From NCBI RefSeq assembly GCF_014107495.1, contig NZ_CP041969.1:3211501-3275500 (forward strand): 64,000 bases of DNA, given 5' to 3'. Numbering within the stretch: the first letter of the stretch is position 1; each line of letters opens with the position of its first letter. Both the position numbers and the translations under genes were made by a program. The DNA is from Cohnella cholangitidis (GTDB taxonomy: Bacteria; Bacillota; Bacilli; Paenibacillales; Paenibacillaceae). The notes beneath the pieces were generated by a model. It was not told the DNA's origin, made no database searches, and saw only the letters and a list, made by a program, of their open reading frames with translations. Below, in pieces: positions 1 to 8,087 of the stretch.

Positions 1-87
1 TCGGGCGCCTATTGCTGGACGATCTCGCATCATGATTTCCTGAGTCATCCGCACCCGAAATTTTATTACATAACGGAGGGGGATTAG
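1..87 (+). CDS. C-terminal end of a type III PLP-dependent decarboxylase (partial)
   Basis: The window opens inside a reading frame that ends with TAG at 85-87, leaving 28 codons. The tail reads SGAYCWTISHHDF followed by LSHPHPKFYYITEGD. The GAY motif followed by a conserved Ser and a Pro-rich segment is the usual C-terminal end of ornithine/diaminopimelate-type (fold III) decarboxylases. In siderophore clusters such an enzyme (SbnH-like) decarboxylates a citryl-diamine intermediate. The downstream siderophore synthetase starts one base after this stop, and its ribosome binding site lies inside this gene, so the two are translationally coupled. The family call rests on a short tail and on context. 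Confidence 0.5.
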   Translation, partial: SGAYCWTISHHDFLSHPHPKFYYITEGD

Positions 88-88
88 G

Positions 89-1909
89 ATGGACGGAGCT
101 ATGACGACATTTCGGAGCCGGACTGCCGAAGGACAAATCATGAAAGATTTAATGGATGCTTTGATCGCGGAGCATTTTTTTCAGATTGATGATCATACGA
201 CAAGGAAGCTTGCGTCAGTACCGGAGATCGCTCGCCGACTCTATCCCGAACACGGTAGAGGGTTAGTTTACGTTGGCGACATCTGCTGTCTCCTGGAAGA
301 GAGCTATCGACAAGGCCATCAATGGGTGTCCGATTCGCCTATTTATAAGAAGAGCGATGAGGAATGGGTGGAAGTCCGTTCTCCGAGGGAGCTCTGCCAA
401 GTCGTGTTACGCAGCTCGTTATCCGAAGAAGCTTATGCGCATCCGGGCGTAACGGAATTCCTGGAAGGGCTGGACGTAGCTATCGAACAATTGAGTCTGA
501 GTCTTGAGCGGGCGACCTCCCCTCTCGCTTTTGCGCCGAAATCCGCGTATGAGTGGTATGTGAAAGGCGAAATGATCGCGTCCTTGCGCGACCGGCCTTT
601 TCACCCGTTATCCAAGGCTAAGATCGGTTTTACGACGGACGATTATGAGCAGTACATGGCCGAGTTCGGGGTAAAAACCTCCTTGCACTGGGTAGCGATT
701 CGCAATGACTCCGTCATGAAAGGGTGCGCGGAGGAGGAATGGGAAGCTCTCGACGTGCTGAACGATCAGCAACGGACGATCATCGAGAAGGAGCTGGCGC
801 GGAAGGGAATCTCAAAGCGACAATACACGATCATTCCGGTTCATCCGTGGCAGCTGAAGAATAAGATCTTGCCGGATTTTCACAAGGAAATCGCGGACGG
901 AACCCTCATCATTCTGGCCTCACAGGCGGGCGACTTCCTCGCGACTTCATCGGTGCGTTCTTTCGCGTCTGTCGATGCATCGGCGAAGATGTTAAAGCTG
1001 CCGATCAGCGTGAAATCCCTAGGTGCAGCTCGATACTTGCCCGTCGTCAAATTGTTAAACGGGCTCGCCGGAGAGAAAATGTTCCGCCAAGCCGTCGCTT
1101 GCGATGAGACGTTAGCCGACAAATTGTTCTTATGCGAAGAGAAACATTGGTGGGGATATATGCCTCCATCGATGGGGCTGTTCGACGATCACCCGCGCCA
1201 TCTGGCTGCTCAGGTTCGCGTTTACCCGAAAGAGATAATGACGGAGGGATACAAAATCATTCCTATGTCCTCTCTAGGTGTGGTGCGGGATGGAACGCAT
1301 TTTTTATCGGAAATTTTGGGGGATAAACTGTGTGAAGCTGACGTGCTCCGCTTCTATTCTGAGATGACCTCCATGTTCTATGACATTACAATGAGGTTGT
1401 TTAAGGTCGGCATCGTACCCGAAATCCACGGTCAGAACTGTTGCTTAGTGCTGAAGGACAACAAGGTCAGCGGCATGCTGTTCCGCGATCACGATTCCGT
1501 GCGTCTTCACCAACCGTATTTAGATAGGCATGGGATTCAGGATCCCGGTTATCATATCAGACCCGGTTATTCGAATAGCTTGTACAACGAGACGTTGGAA
1601 AAGTTGATTTTCTACGTTCAGTCGTTGGGTACTCAGGTCAATCTAGCCTCTATTATGGAAGCTTTGTCGGAGGCCTATTCTATTCATTTGAATGTTTTGT
1701 GGGGGATTACGGAGTCGAAGTTAAGAGAATCGCTACAGAATATCGATATTCCTGAAGTCGATAGAGACGTTTTGCGCCATGCGTTGTTTGAAAGCGAAAA
1801 TTGGCCGGTAAAGTTAGTTATTAGACCGCTGCTTGAAGCCGATGGCGTTCCGGGAGCTATGCCTTCTGGGAAGGGTTTGGGAGTTAATCCTTTTTATCTG
1901 AAGTCGTGA
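89..1909 (+). CDS. IucA/IucC family NIS siderophore synthetase
   Basis: This 606-residue protein is full length for the NRPS-independent siderophore (NIS) synthetases, ATP-dependent enzymes that condense a carboxylate such as citrate with an amine or hydroxylamine. Family motifs are clear: IIPVHPWQLKN near residues 250-260, a Ser/Arg-rich ATP site with SSVRSF near 290, KLPISVKSLGAARYLP near 305-320, and EIHGQNCCLVL plus FRDHDSVRLH near 450-475 from the FhuF-like C-terminal part. GGAGGGGG lies 6 bases before the ATG. It directly follows the decarboxylase tail, which suggests an SbnC/E/F-type staphyloferrin-like pathway, although the exact product cannot be told. It is the last gene before the accessory island, so the rest of the operon is upstream of the window or was displaced. 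Confidence 0.9.
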   Translation: MDGAMTTFRSRTAEGQIMKDLMDALIAEHFFQIDDHTTRKLASVPEIARRLYPEHGRGLVYVGDICCLLEESYRQGHQWVSDSPIYKKSDEEWVEVRSPRELCQVVLRSSLSEEAYAHPGVTEFLEGLDVAIEQLSLSLERATSPLAFAPKSAYEWYVKGEMIASLRDRPFHPLSKAKIGFTTDDYEQYMAEFGVKTSLHWVAIRNDSVMKGCAEEEWEALDVLNDQQRTIIEKELARKGISKRQYTIIPVHPWQLKNKILPDFHKEIADGTLIILASQAGDFLATSSVRSFASVDASAKMLKLPISVKSLGAARYLPVVKLLNGLAGEKMFRQAVACDETLADKLFLCEEKHWWGYMPPSMGLFDDHPRHLAAQVRVYPKEIMTEGYKIIPMSSLGVVRDGTHFLSEILGDKLCEADVLRFYSEMTSMFYDITMRLFKVGIVPEIHGQNCCLVLKDNKVSGMLFRDHDSVRLHQPYLDRHGIQDPGYHIRPGYSNSLYNETLEKLIFYVQSLGTQVNLASIMEALSEAYSIHLNVLWGITESKLRESLQNIDIPEVDRDVLRHALFESENWPVKLVIRPLLEADGVPGAMPSGKGLGVNPFYLKS

Positions 1910-1925
1910 AGAGCTGTATACGGGG

Positions 1926-2093
1926 AGTTGGAGTGATTGGATTTCGTATGGGGAGAATCTTGTTGCCACCGAGGTTGTAGAATAACACAATAAAGTATAG
2001 CAGTAATTTTGCAATGAATACATCGCCTACGGGTCATAGACCTTGGCGATGTATTTTTTTATGCGGAGAAGTCAACACGGAGTCAACAATCGG
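1926..2093 (+). repeat. Cassette-boundary repeat, copy R1
   Basis: First of four related 120-170 bp repeats. It has the conserved left block GGAGTGATTGGATTT, a central GC-rich core, a hairpin terminator (AATACATCGCC...GGCGATGTATT) and a right block AGTCAACACGGAGTCAAC followed by AATCGG. It starts 16 bases after the siderophore synthetase stop and marks the left edge of the A+T-rich island. The hairpin stem differs from that of the other copies, yet both arms changed together, as expected for a selected structure. Confidence 0.75.
2017..2060 (+). terminator. Rho-independent terminator inside R1
   Basis: A perfect 11-bp inverted repeat (AATACATCGCC / GGCGATGTATT) is followed by a run of T. It would end transcription of the siderophore operon. 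Confidence 0.75.
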
Positions 2094-2164
2094 TCCCTAA
2101 TAGACTTTCGCAACGAGCTTAACCGGCCGAGCGTTCATGTCTGTGTTTACAAAATTAGTGCTAG

Positions 2165-2740
2165 GTATGTCTAACTATAGTATGTCCCTACTGTAACCGG
2201 GATTATATTAACTGCAGGGCAGAGGATGTATCGGGTGCACAATTAGACCATTTTTTCAGCAAATCAGACTTCCCTTTATTTGCAATCTGTTTGTATAATC
2301 TCGTACCCGTCTGCGGCAATTGCAACAGAATCAAAAGCAATAGCAATAGGAAACTAGCGTTTAGCTCACCTTTCGATAAGAATATTAACTGGGATGAAGA
2401 TATAACCTTCTCCTACAAGGGTAGCACTGTGAGTGACATAAAGGTTATTGTAGACGCTAAGGGGAATTTGGAAAATAACTTGAAGGGCATGAAAATCCGT
2501 GAAGCTTATCAAATTCATGGCACTGAGGTACTAGAATTAATAGAGAAGCAACAAATGTATAATAGCACCCAAAAGCAAGAAATCAAAGCTCTGCTATCTC
2601 AAGCGAATTTGACTGATTCAGAAATTAAGAAGATTGTATTCGGCCCTGAAATTACAACAGAAGGTATGAAAACTAAGCCGCTCGGTAAGCTGATGCGTGA
2701 TTTACACAAAGAATTGAAAATTTATAATATTGACGTGTAA
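2165..2740 (+). pseudogene. HNH endonuclease, 5'-truncated or frameshifted
   Basis: The frame is open from just after an in-frame TAG (2162-2164) to the TAA at 2738-2740. It contains CPYCNRDYI, QLDHFFSKSDFPLFAIC, NLVPVCGNCNRIKSNS: a CxxC zinc half, the DH catalytic pair, the N, and a second CxxC, i.e. a complete HNH/beta-beta-alpha-metal nuclease core. The C-terminal part (about residues 65-190) is helical. A start-only call at the TTG at 2291 would lose half of the zinc site. No good start lies between the TAG and the core. In another frame, ATG 2137 gives MSVFTKLVLGMSNYSM, which would join neatly to CPYC, so a frameshift near 2180 is likely. The organisation resembles the HNH proteins of Septu-type and retron-linked defence, but no partner ATPase is adjacent. 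It occupies cassette 1, between R1 and R2. Confidence 0.65.
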
Positions 2741-2805
2741 TAAAGCCTATTAAGGCGAAATGTTATTTGTTGTTACTAGCAAAGTAGAATTAATGCAAAT
2801 CCTCC

Positions 2806-2968
2806 AGTTGGAGCGATTGGATTTGTTATGAGGGAAATCCGGTGGCGACGGGGGAAGAGTAAGAGTGGAAAGGTTAATAGCAGTATGCGAAGTTCAATAC
2901 AGAGCACGGTGAGAAAGATGCCGATGCTCTGTATTTTTCTATGTTTAAAGTCAATATGGAGTCCGCAC
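2806..2968 (+). repeat. Cassette-boundary repeat, copy R2
   Basis: Left block GGAGCGATTGGATTT, core CCGGTGGCGACGGGG, middle block GAGTAAGAGTGGAAAGG and GCAGTATG, hairpin AATACAGAGCA...TGCTCTGTATT, and a degenerate right block AGTCAATATGGAGTCC. It lies 65 bases after the HNH stop. R2 and R4 share the middle block as well, so these two copies are the closest relatives. Confidence 0.8.
2896..2938 (+). terminator. Rho-independent terminator inside R2
   Basis: Perfect 11-bp stem AATACAGAGCA / TGCTCTGTATT followed by TTTTT. It ends the HNH cassette. Confidence 0.8.
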
Positions 2969-3121
2969 GTAACATCTGAAAATATTCTCAAGAGGCTTAT
3001 TATTGAGCGACTACCTCGCATACTCTAGGATAAACCCCTCTGAATTTCATAGAAGAGGCCTTCCCCTTACTGGTTGTTTTTTAGAGTATAAAAAATCAAC
3101 AGACACAATTGCAAAAGATTT

Positions 3122-3144
3122 AGTCAACGATCAGTCAACATTCG
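3122..3144 (+). repeat. Solo copy of the paired AGTCAAC right block
   Basis: AGTCAAC-GATC-AGTCAAC followed by ATTCGG matches the right end of R1 and R4, including the 4-base spacing and the trailing TCGG. No clear left block or hairpin of the same type precedes it. It sits 5' of the NACHT gene and may be the outer edge of an older, decayed boundary. The rest of 2969-3296 shows no convincing gene. Confidence 0.55.
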
Positions 3145-3296
3145 GTTATTGGCTTTCGAAAGAAGATACTTGTTAAGCTGTTCTCTTCCAAGAAAGAAAC
3201 ATATAAGCTAAAATAACGCAACGAAAGGAAAATACTGTTGTTTTATGTATAACCATGGAATATTATATCTGTAATAATTCAATAAGAGGTGGCAAT

Positions 3297-4415
3297 ATGG
3301 TAAGTAAGGAAGATCTTATTTCGTTCTCGGTAGAGTTGGTGCAAAATAATATTGAGCGAACAATTAGGGGAATTAGTCACTTCGGGAGTGATTCATACAA
3401 AAAAATAAAAGTTAATTCAGGGGCAGCTTTTAAAAGTTACTTGGAAACTGCAATTAGAAAGTATAGTGATATAAAGACAATCTTGTATAGAGATGCTCCG
3501 GTATTTTTATATAAATTTTACGAAGATTCAGAATTGTTATTCGGTGATAATGTTATTGATGCTAGCGATCTCGATAATTTATTACAAGTAAGCGATAAAA
3601 TAATAATTACTGGATCTGCTGGAACAGGTAAATCGACACTAATGAAACATTTATTTCTAAGTGCTATTGCCAATAAAAACAGGATACCAATATTTGTAGA
3701 ACTTAAAAATATTAATAACATTCCTGACATCGTAAATTTAATACATTCAGGAGAGTATAGGTTACTAGATTTTATTTATCATAGTGTGAAATCATTAAAT
3801 TTTTCGTTTGAAGAAGAGTATTTTATAAGGGCTATTGATAATGGAAATTTATTCTTCTATTTTGATGGATTTGATGAGGTAAATCCTGAAATTAGAGAAT
3901 TATTGTCCTTACAAATTATAGAATTGAGTGATAAATATTATGAAAATGTAATAATTGTTTCATCTAGACCAGATGAAGGATTTGTTGCCTGGAATAGCTT
4001 CTGTGAAATTCGAATGTTACCTTTGTCTAAGAAAAAAGCATTGAGTTTAATGAACAAGATTGAATATGAAAGCGAAATGAAAGAGAGATTTATTGATGAA
4101 CTAGATAAAAATCTATATGAAAGACATAAGTCATTTGCGTCTAATCCTCTACTTCTTACAATAATGCTAATGAGTTTCTCGCAGTACTCAGATATACCAG
4201 AAAAAATATATCTTTTTTATCAGCAAGCATTTGAGACATTATTTACTAAGCATGATTCAACAAAAGGTGGGTATAAAAGAAAAATGTATACCAACCTGGC
4301 GATGGATGACTTTGTAAAGGTATTATCTGCATTTGCAATTCAAAGCTATTCTAACAATAATATAAGCTTTGACTATACAACAATTTCGAAATATTTAAAT
4401 GGTGCAAAAAAATAA
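3297..4415 (+). CDS. NACHT NTPase, N-terminal open frame
   Basis: This 372-residue open part carries the whole nucleotide-binding core (GSAGTGKST; FYFDGFDEV) and ends prematurely in KK-stop at the first A7 tract. If the stop is real, the product would be an NTPase domain without the C-terminal helical/sensor part. Codon use is very A+T rich compared with the flanking chromosome. Confidence 0.6.
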   Translation: MVSKEDLISFSVELVQNNIERTIRGISHFGSDSYKKIKVNSGAAFKSYLETAIRKYSDIKTILYRDAPVFLYKFYEDSELLFGDNVIDASDLDNLLQVSDKIIITGSAGTGKSTLMKHLFLSAIANKNRIPIFVELKNINNIPDIVNLIHSGEYRLLDFIYHSVKSLNFSFEEEYFIRAIDNGNLFFYFDGFDEVNPEIRELLSLQIIELSDKYYENVIIVSSRPDEGFVAWNSFCEIRMLPLSKKKALSLMNKIEYESEMKERFIDELDKNLYERHKSFASNPLLLTIMLMSFSQYSDIPEKIYLFYQQAFETLFTKHDSTKGGYKRKMYTNLAMDDFVKVLSAFAIQSYSNNNISFDYTTISKYLNGAKK

Positions 4416-4614
4416 CTAATATTGAATATGAAGTTCTAGATTATCACAGAGATATGTGTGAGTCAGTATCGTTACTTGTTAAAGATGGGTTACTCTTTAC
4501 TTTTTCACATAGGATTTTTCAAGAGTATTTTACGGCTATCTTTATAATTAGTTCTTCTGATGAACGGCAAAAAAACTCATAGATAAGCTTTCACGGAGAT
4601 TTAATACGGATAAA

Positions 4615-5133
4615 GTGTTTGATATGCTATTTGAAGCTGATAGAAATAGGCTGGAAAGAAATTATATTATACCTATGTTAGAGGGTATTAGAGAAGCTAC
4701 TTACTATGAAATATCTGATATTTACGATTCAACATATAAATTTGTTATTAGCTTGTTCGATCAGATTCGAATACGTAATACGAAAAAAGAAGAGGATAGA
4801 AAAGGGTTTAGTTATTCAATAAAAAATAGTGAGTTATTTGGTTTTATACGCGTAACTAAAAGAAAATATGAAGCATTATATAACTTAAACGATGTTAAGA
4901 TGATTCAAGTAAATTCAACAGAGGATTTTATGCAAAAATATGATACATATTTAGAAGAAGATGTTTTAATAAATATTGAAGATCTCGTATCAGTATCGTC
5001 AAAAAGAGAGATTGTAGAAATAATGCCGTATGTTAACGAATATATATTCTTGATGAATATCTTAAAGGTGTTAAAAGTTGAACATCAACAGCAAGATAAT
5101 TCTATTGAAAATATTCTATTTGAGAGCGTTTAA
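4615..5133 (+). CDS. NACHT protein, C-terminal open frame
   Basis: This is the third frame segment of the NACHT locus. It is open from the second A7 tract; the first ATG is 4615, but no ribosome binding site supports an independent start. The sequence is charged, helical and Lys/Asp/Glu rich, with no recognised domain. It most likely forms the sensor or C-terminal domain of the interrupted NACHT protein rather than a separate gene. Confidence 0.45.
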   Translation: MFDMLFEADRNRLERNYIIPMLEGIREATYYEISDIYDSTYKFVISLFDQIRIRNTKKEEDRKGFSYSIKNSELFGFIRVTKRKYEALYNLNDVKMIQVNSTEDFMQKYDTYLEEDVLINIEDLVSVSSKREIVEIMPYVNEYIFLMNILKVLKVEHQQQDNSIENILFESV

Positions 5134-5157
5134 GGTGAATATCAGGAGTAATGCGAC

Positions 5158-5279
5158 AACTGGAGCGATTGGATTAGCTATGCGGGGAATGCGGTGGCGA
5201 CGGGTGTATTACAGAGCACGGCGAGAGGGATGCCGTTGCTCTTTATTTTTTATGTATTGGAAGTCAACACAGAGTCAAC
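5158..5279 (+). repeat. Cassette-boundary repeat, copy R3
   Basis: Left block GGAGCGATTGGATT, core GCGGTGGCGACGGG, then directly the hairpin ATTACAGAGCA...TGCTCTTTATT and right block AGTCAACACAGAGTCAAC. It lacks the roughly 40-base middle block found in R2 and R4, so it is the short form. It begins 24 bases after the NACHT stop. Confidence 0.8.
5208..5252 (+). terminator. Rho-independent terminator inside R3
   Basis: Stem ATTACAGAGCA / TGCTCTTTATT (imperfect, with mismatches near the base) followed by a T run. It ends the NACHT cassette. Confidence 0.65.
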
Positions 5280-5346
5280 TATATAAATTTAGAGATTAAT
5301 CATGCTGAACCAAATCATAAATGATAATAATTGATTTAACAAAATC

Positions 5347-5377
5347 TTGACTGGTCCTAATTTCCCAGCATTATAAT
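5347..5377 (+). promoter_or_regulatory. Candidate sigma-A promoter of the DUF262 operon
   Basis: TTGACT at 5347-5352 and TATAAT at 5372-5377, separated by 19 bases (longer than ideal). It lies 65 bases before the ATG. The rest of 5280-5442 holds no gene. Confidence 0.4.
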
Positions 5378-5442
5378 ATATAGTAGTAATTTAGAATTAG
5401 TAGCAAATTAATGGCCTTCTTATAGAAAAGGGGAATCGTCCA

Positions 5443-6615
5443 ATGAAATGCACTGCTACTGAACTTGAAATCGAAACGCTGGTTAATAGGATAGAAAGTA
5501 AAGATATAGAACTGCAACCTGATTTTCAGCGCGGTGAAGTTTGGAGTAATCAAAAGAAAAAAAAGTTAATTGACTCTATATTAAGGGGGTGGCGAATTCC
5601 CCCAGTACATGTAATTGAAAATAAAGATAACTACATAGATGAAGTTTTAGATGGTCAACAACGATTAGCAACTATACGGGATTTTATGAAAGATATTATT
5701 AAGGTGGACGGAACATTGATGCCGATAGATTTGCAAATTGACTCTTTACATGGAAAGACATTTTCTGAGCTAGATAGGGAAATACAGAGAAGATTCAAGA
5801 AATATAGCCTTACTATTATAAGGTTAACAGAATTTACGCCTGAGGAACCAGCTGAGTTATTTTATAGGTTGAATCAACCCGCATCCTTAACATCTGCAGA
5901 ACAAAGAAATGCTTTTATTGGTGACACTAGAAATCAGGTGAGGGAATTAGTTAGTATATTCGAAACCCATGGCGCGAATAAAGAAAGTATAGGTTTCTCA
6001 AATTCAAGAATGGCATATGATGATATTATTTCTAAGTTTTGTTACACACTTGAGACAGGGTCTCTTCGAAAGAAAATAACATCAACAGACATTTCAGAAA
6101 AATACAGAACCAATAAACCGTTTTCGCCTTATGTTTTTGAAGATGCTAGCAAGGTGCTTAGGTTCTTTTCGAAGGCTATAACAAATTATGAGTTTAGAAG
6201 GTTGTCTTTAAATAAAGCAACTTTATTTAGTTGGTTAATATTTACCAAAAGACACGTTGACGTAATATCTAGTTCAAAATTGTCTCAATTGGTTTTTCAA
6301 TTTGAATTCGAACGGGAATATGCAAAAGGGAAGGCAAATAATAATTTATTTGAGCGCGGTAGTATTAACTTTGATAAATATCCCTTTTATGAGAATATGT
6401 TTTTATTGTTTAATCAAAGAGCTAGTATGGGGAGTACGGATGCGACCTCGATTATGGTAAGGGATATAATTCTAGAGTTATTTGCATGTATGAATATGAG
6501 CGAACACATGGATCACGCTATCTTTGAGGTGTTTGAGAGCATTTACTCCAAATATCAAAATCTTCCCTTGAGTATAGAGACTACTATTGATACAACTAGC
6601 TGGGGGAATATTTAA
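5443..6615 (+). CDS. DUF262 (ParB/Srx-like, GmrSD-N-type) domain protein
   Basis: This 390-residue protein begins with a DUF262 domain (about residues 5-200). It shows the family pattern LQPDFQRGEVW, RGWRIPPVHVIE and the signature DGQQRL near residue 70, followed by FYRLNQPASLTSAEQRNAF. DUF262 is related to ParB/sulfiredoxin-fold nucleotide-using enzymes and forms the N-terminal half of GmrSD type IV restriction enzymes. Here no DUF1524/HNH nuclease domain follows, so the C-terminal half is unassigned. AAAGGGGA precedes ATG 5443. The stop TAA (6613-6615) directly abuts the ATG of the ATPase gene, so the two proteins are co-translated and probably work together. The A+T-rich codon use is foreign to the flanks. 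A defence role is inferred from family and context. Confidence 0.8.
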   Translation: MKCTATELEIETLVNRIESKDIELQPDFQRGEVWSNQKKKKLIDSILRGWRIPPVHVIENKDNYIDEVLDGQQRLATIRDFMKDIIKVDGTLMPIDLQIDSLHGKTFSELDREIQRRFKKYSLTIIRLTEFTPEEPAELFYRLNQPASLTSAEQRNAFIGDTRNQVRELVSIFETHGANKESIGFSNSRMAYDDIISKFCYTLETGSLRKKITSTDISEKYRTNKPFSPYVFEDASKVLRFFSKAITNYEFRRLSLNKATLFSWLIFTKRHVDVISSSKLSQLVFQFEFEREYAKGKANNNLFERGSINFDKYPFYENMFLLFNQRASMGSTDATSIMVRDIILELFACMNMSEHMDHAIFEVFESIYSKYQNLPLSIETTIDTTSWGNI

Positions 6616-8028
6616 ATGAGAAGTGCAAAAGCGAAAGATCATTGGAGTACTGTTTATAAAAGGAATTACACATATTCCATAGAGAAAGTACTCCTTAATG
6701 GCGCAGGCGGCTTTAACGATATAGAGCTAAATAAAGGGATATTCGCCCTATGTGGGTTAAATGGCGCAGGGAAATCAACTATTATCTCCTGTCTTAAGGA
6801 TATTTTAGGTATACCATTAAATAGAAGAGATTTAAAAAAGGTAAACGGTGGATCCATTGAGGCCCAAATAAAAACAGGCCAAAGTGTTACAACATATCAA
6901 AATACTGATTCTATGAGATTTAGGGATAGCTGTGAAATAGAGAATAATTTGTATTATGTAGATTATGAACAGCCTTTGGATATTCTCGCGTATTTTGAAC
7001 AGGATAATCTTGAAGAACTTTTGGAACAATATGATTCTAAATACTTTACAAATGACGAAATTGAAGAGATAAACTACCTAACAGGAAAAAAATACAGTAG
7101 CATAGAGTTGATTGAAGTTGAAGATAAAGATTCAAGTTTACCATTCTTTAAGGTCACAGATGGCGCATTAAGTTATGATTCTCTGTCAATGGGAATTGGA
7201 GAACATTACTTGTTTTACTTATATTGGATGTTGGAAAAAGTTGTTGATAATGGAATAGTCTTAATTGAAGAACCAGAAACATTCATAAGTATTACATCAC
7301 AATATCACTTAATGAATCATATCGCGGAAAAAACGAGCTCAAAAGGATTAAATGTCGTAATAGCAACACATTCACCTCAAATTTTAAGAAACATAAAGAA
7401 GGAAAATATCTGTATTATTAGCCGTTATCAAAACCGAGTGTCAATACAACGGCCGTCCATTGAGCAAGAGTCATTAATTACACTTGGACTTGAGTTGCCT
7501 AAAAAAGGTTGTATATTCGTTGAGGACTTTTTAGCGGAAAATTTTCTAAAAACAGTGCTCTCAAAAAATGGGAGTTACTTACTATACGAATATGGGATTG
7601 AAAAAGTGAATGGAGAATCTGAGATTACCGAATTGCTACAATTCCCTCCCAAGCAAAACTTTACATACAAACTGGTTGGAATATATGACGGGGACATGAG
7701 GTCAAAGGAAAGCCAGATTATACCGGTAGTAAAGTGGGGATATTGTTTTTTACCTGTTGATATAGAAATTGAGAAAGAGCTCAGAGAAGCATTGGATAAT
7801 AACATAGAAGCGCTATGTGAAACATTGCGCATCGAAGTAGGTAGAGGAATACAGTTGCTTGCCCGTATTAATGGTGAAGAGCACCATGACTGGTTTTTAG
7901 AACTTTCTAAAGCATTAGGTAAGGAATATTCAGTGGTTGTTGATGTTTTGTATGATTATTGGGAAGCACAAAATAACAATGCAGAAAAAGTGAATGTTTT
8001 TATTAAGGAACTAACACAAATATGCTAG
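6616..8028 (+). CDS. OLD-like AAA ATPase with C-terminal TOPRIM-like domain
   Basis: This 470-residue protein starts immediately after the DUF262 stop; GGGGG near 6602 can serve as its ribosome binding site. The N-terminal half is an SMC/RecF-type ATPase: Walker A CGLNGAGKST near residue 50, signature-like DSLSMGIGEHYLF near 190, Walker B GIVLIEEPETF near 215, and H-loop VVIATHSPQIL near 245. The region from about 290 looks like a degenerate TOPRIM nuclease fold: an acidic IFVEDFLAENF followed by VGIYDGD (the DxD pair) near 355. This is the layout of OLD-family nucleases such as GajA. The ATPase is short for the family, lacking a long coiled coil. Together with the DUF262 protein it forms a two-gene module that I cannot match to a named defence system. 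Confidence 0.75.
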   Translation: MRSAKAKDHWSTVYKRNYTYSIEKVLLNGAGGFNDIELNKGIFALCGLNGAGKSTIISCLKDILGIPLNRRDLKKVNGGSIEAQIKTGQSVTTYQNTDSMRFRDSCEIENNLYYVDYEQPLDILAYFEQDNLEELLEQYDSKYFTNDEIEEINYLTGKKYSSIELIEVEDKDSSLPFFKVTDGALSYDSLSMGIGEHYLFYLYWMLEKVVDNGIVLIEEPETFISITSQYHLMNHIAEKTSSKGLNVVIATHSPQILRNIKKENICIISRYQNRVSIQRPSIEQESLITLGLELPKKGCIFVEDFLAENFLKTVLSKNGSYLLYEYGIEKVNGESEITELLQFPPKQNFTYKLVGIYDGDMRSKESQIIPVVKWGYCFLPVDIEIEKELREALDNNIEALCETLRIEVGRGIQLLARINGEEHHDWFLELSKALGKEYSVVVDVLYDYWEAQNNNAEKVNVFIKELTQIC

Positions 8029-8087
8029 CATCCAATAAATTTTTTCATTAGACCGTTATGGAGAACCGTATCGTAAGGTATTTCTTT

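Larger units (their letters stand above)
3297..5133 (+). pseudogene. NACHT-domain NTPase (bacterial NLR-like), interrupted by two frameshifts
   Basis: Read through two A7 tracts, the locus encodes one protein of about 612 residues. Visible features are Walker A GSAGTGKST (about residue 110), Walker B LFFYFDGFDEV (about 195), the SSRPDEG sensor region, a winged-helix part with SNPLLLTIMLMSF, and, in the second frame (4416-4590), the hallmark FSHRIFQEYFTA. The frame is lost at A7 4406-4412 (stop 4413-4415) and again at A7 4569-4575. One extra A, or a -1 slip, restores the frame at each site. ATG 3297 is preferred because AGAGGTGG sits 4 bases before it. Bacterial NACHT proteins of this size act in anti-phage defence. 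No separate effector domain is recognisable; the C-terminal 190 residues are unknown. It is the only gene of cassette 2. Confidence 0.75.

Noticed and set aside
1950..2860. Core of R1 looking inverted relative to R2/R3 (TGCCACCG versus CGGTGGCG)
   Set aside because: Only about 11 bases are involved and the core is itself partly self-complementary, so inversion cannot be told from chance.
2776..3021. Minus-strand ORF across R2
   Set aside because: Composed of the boundary repeat; no start signal and not conserved in frame between repeat copies.
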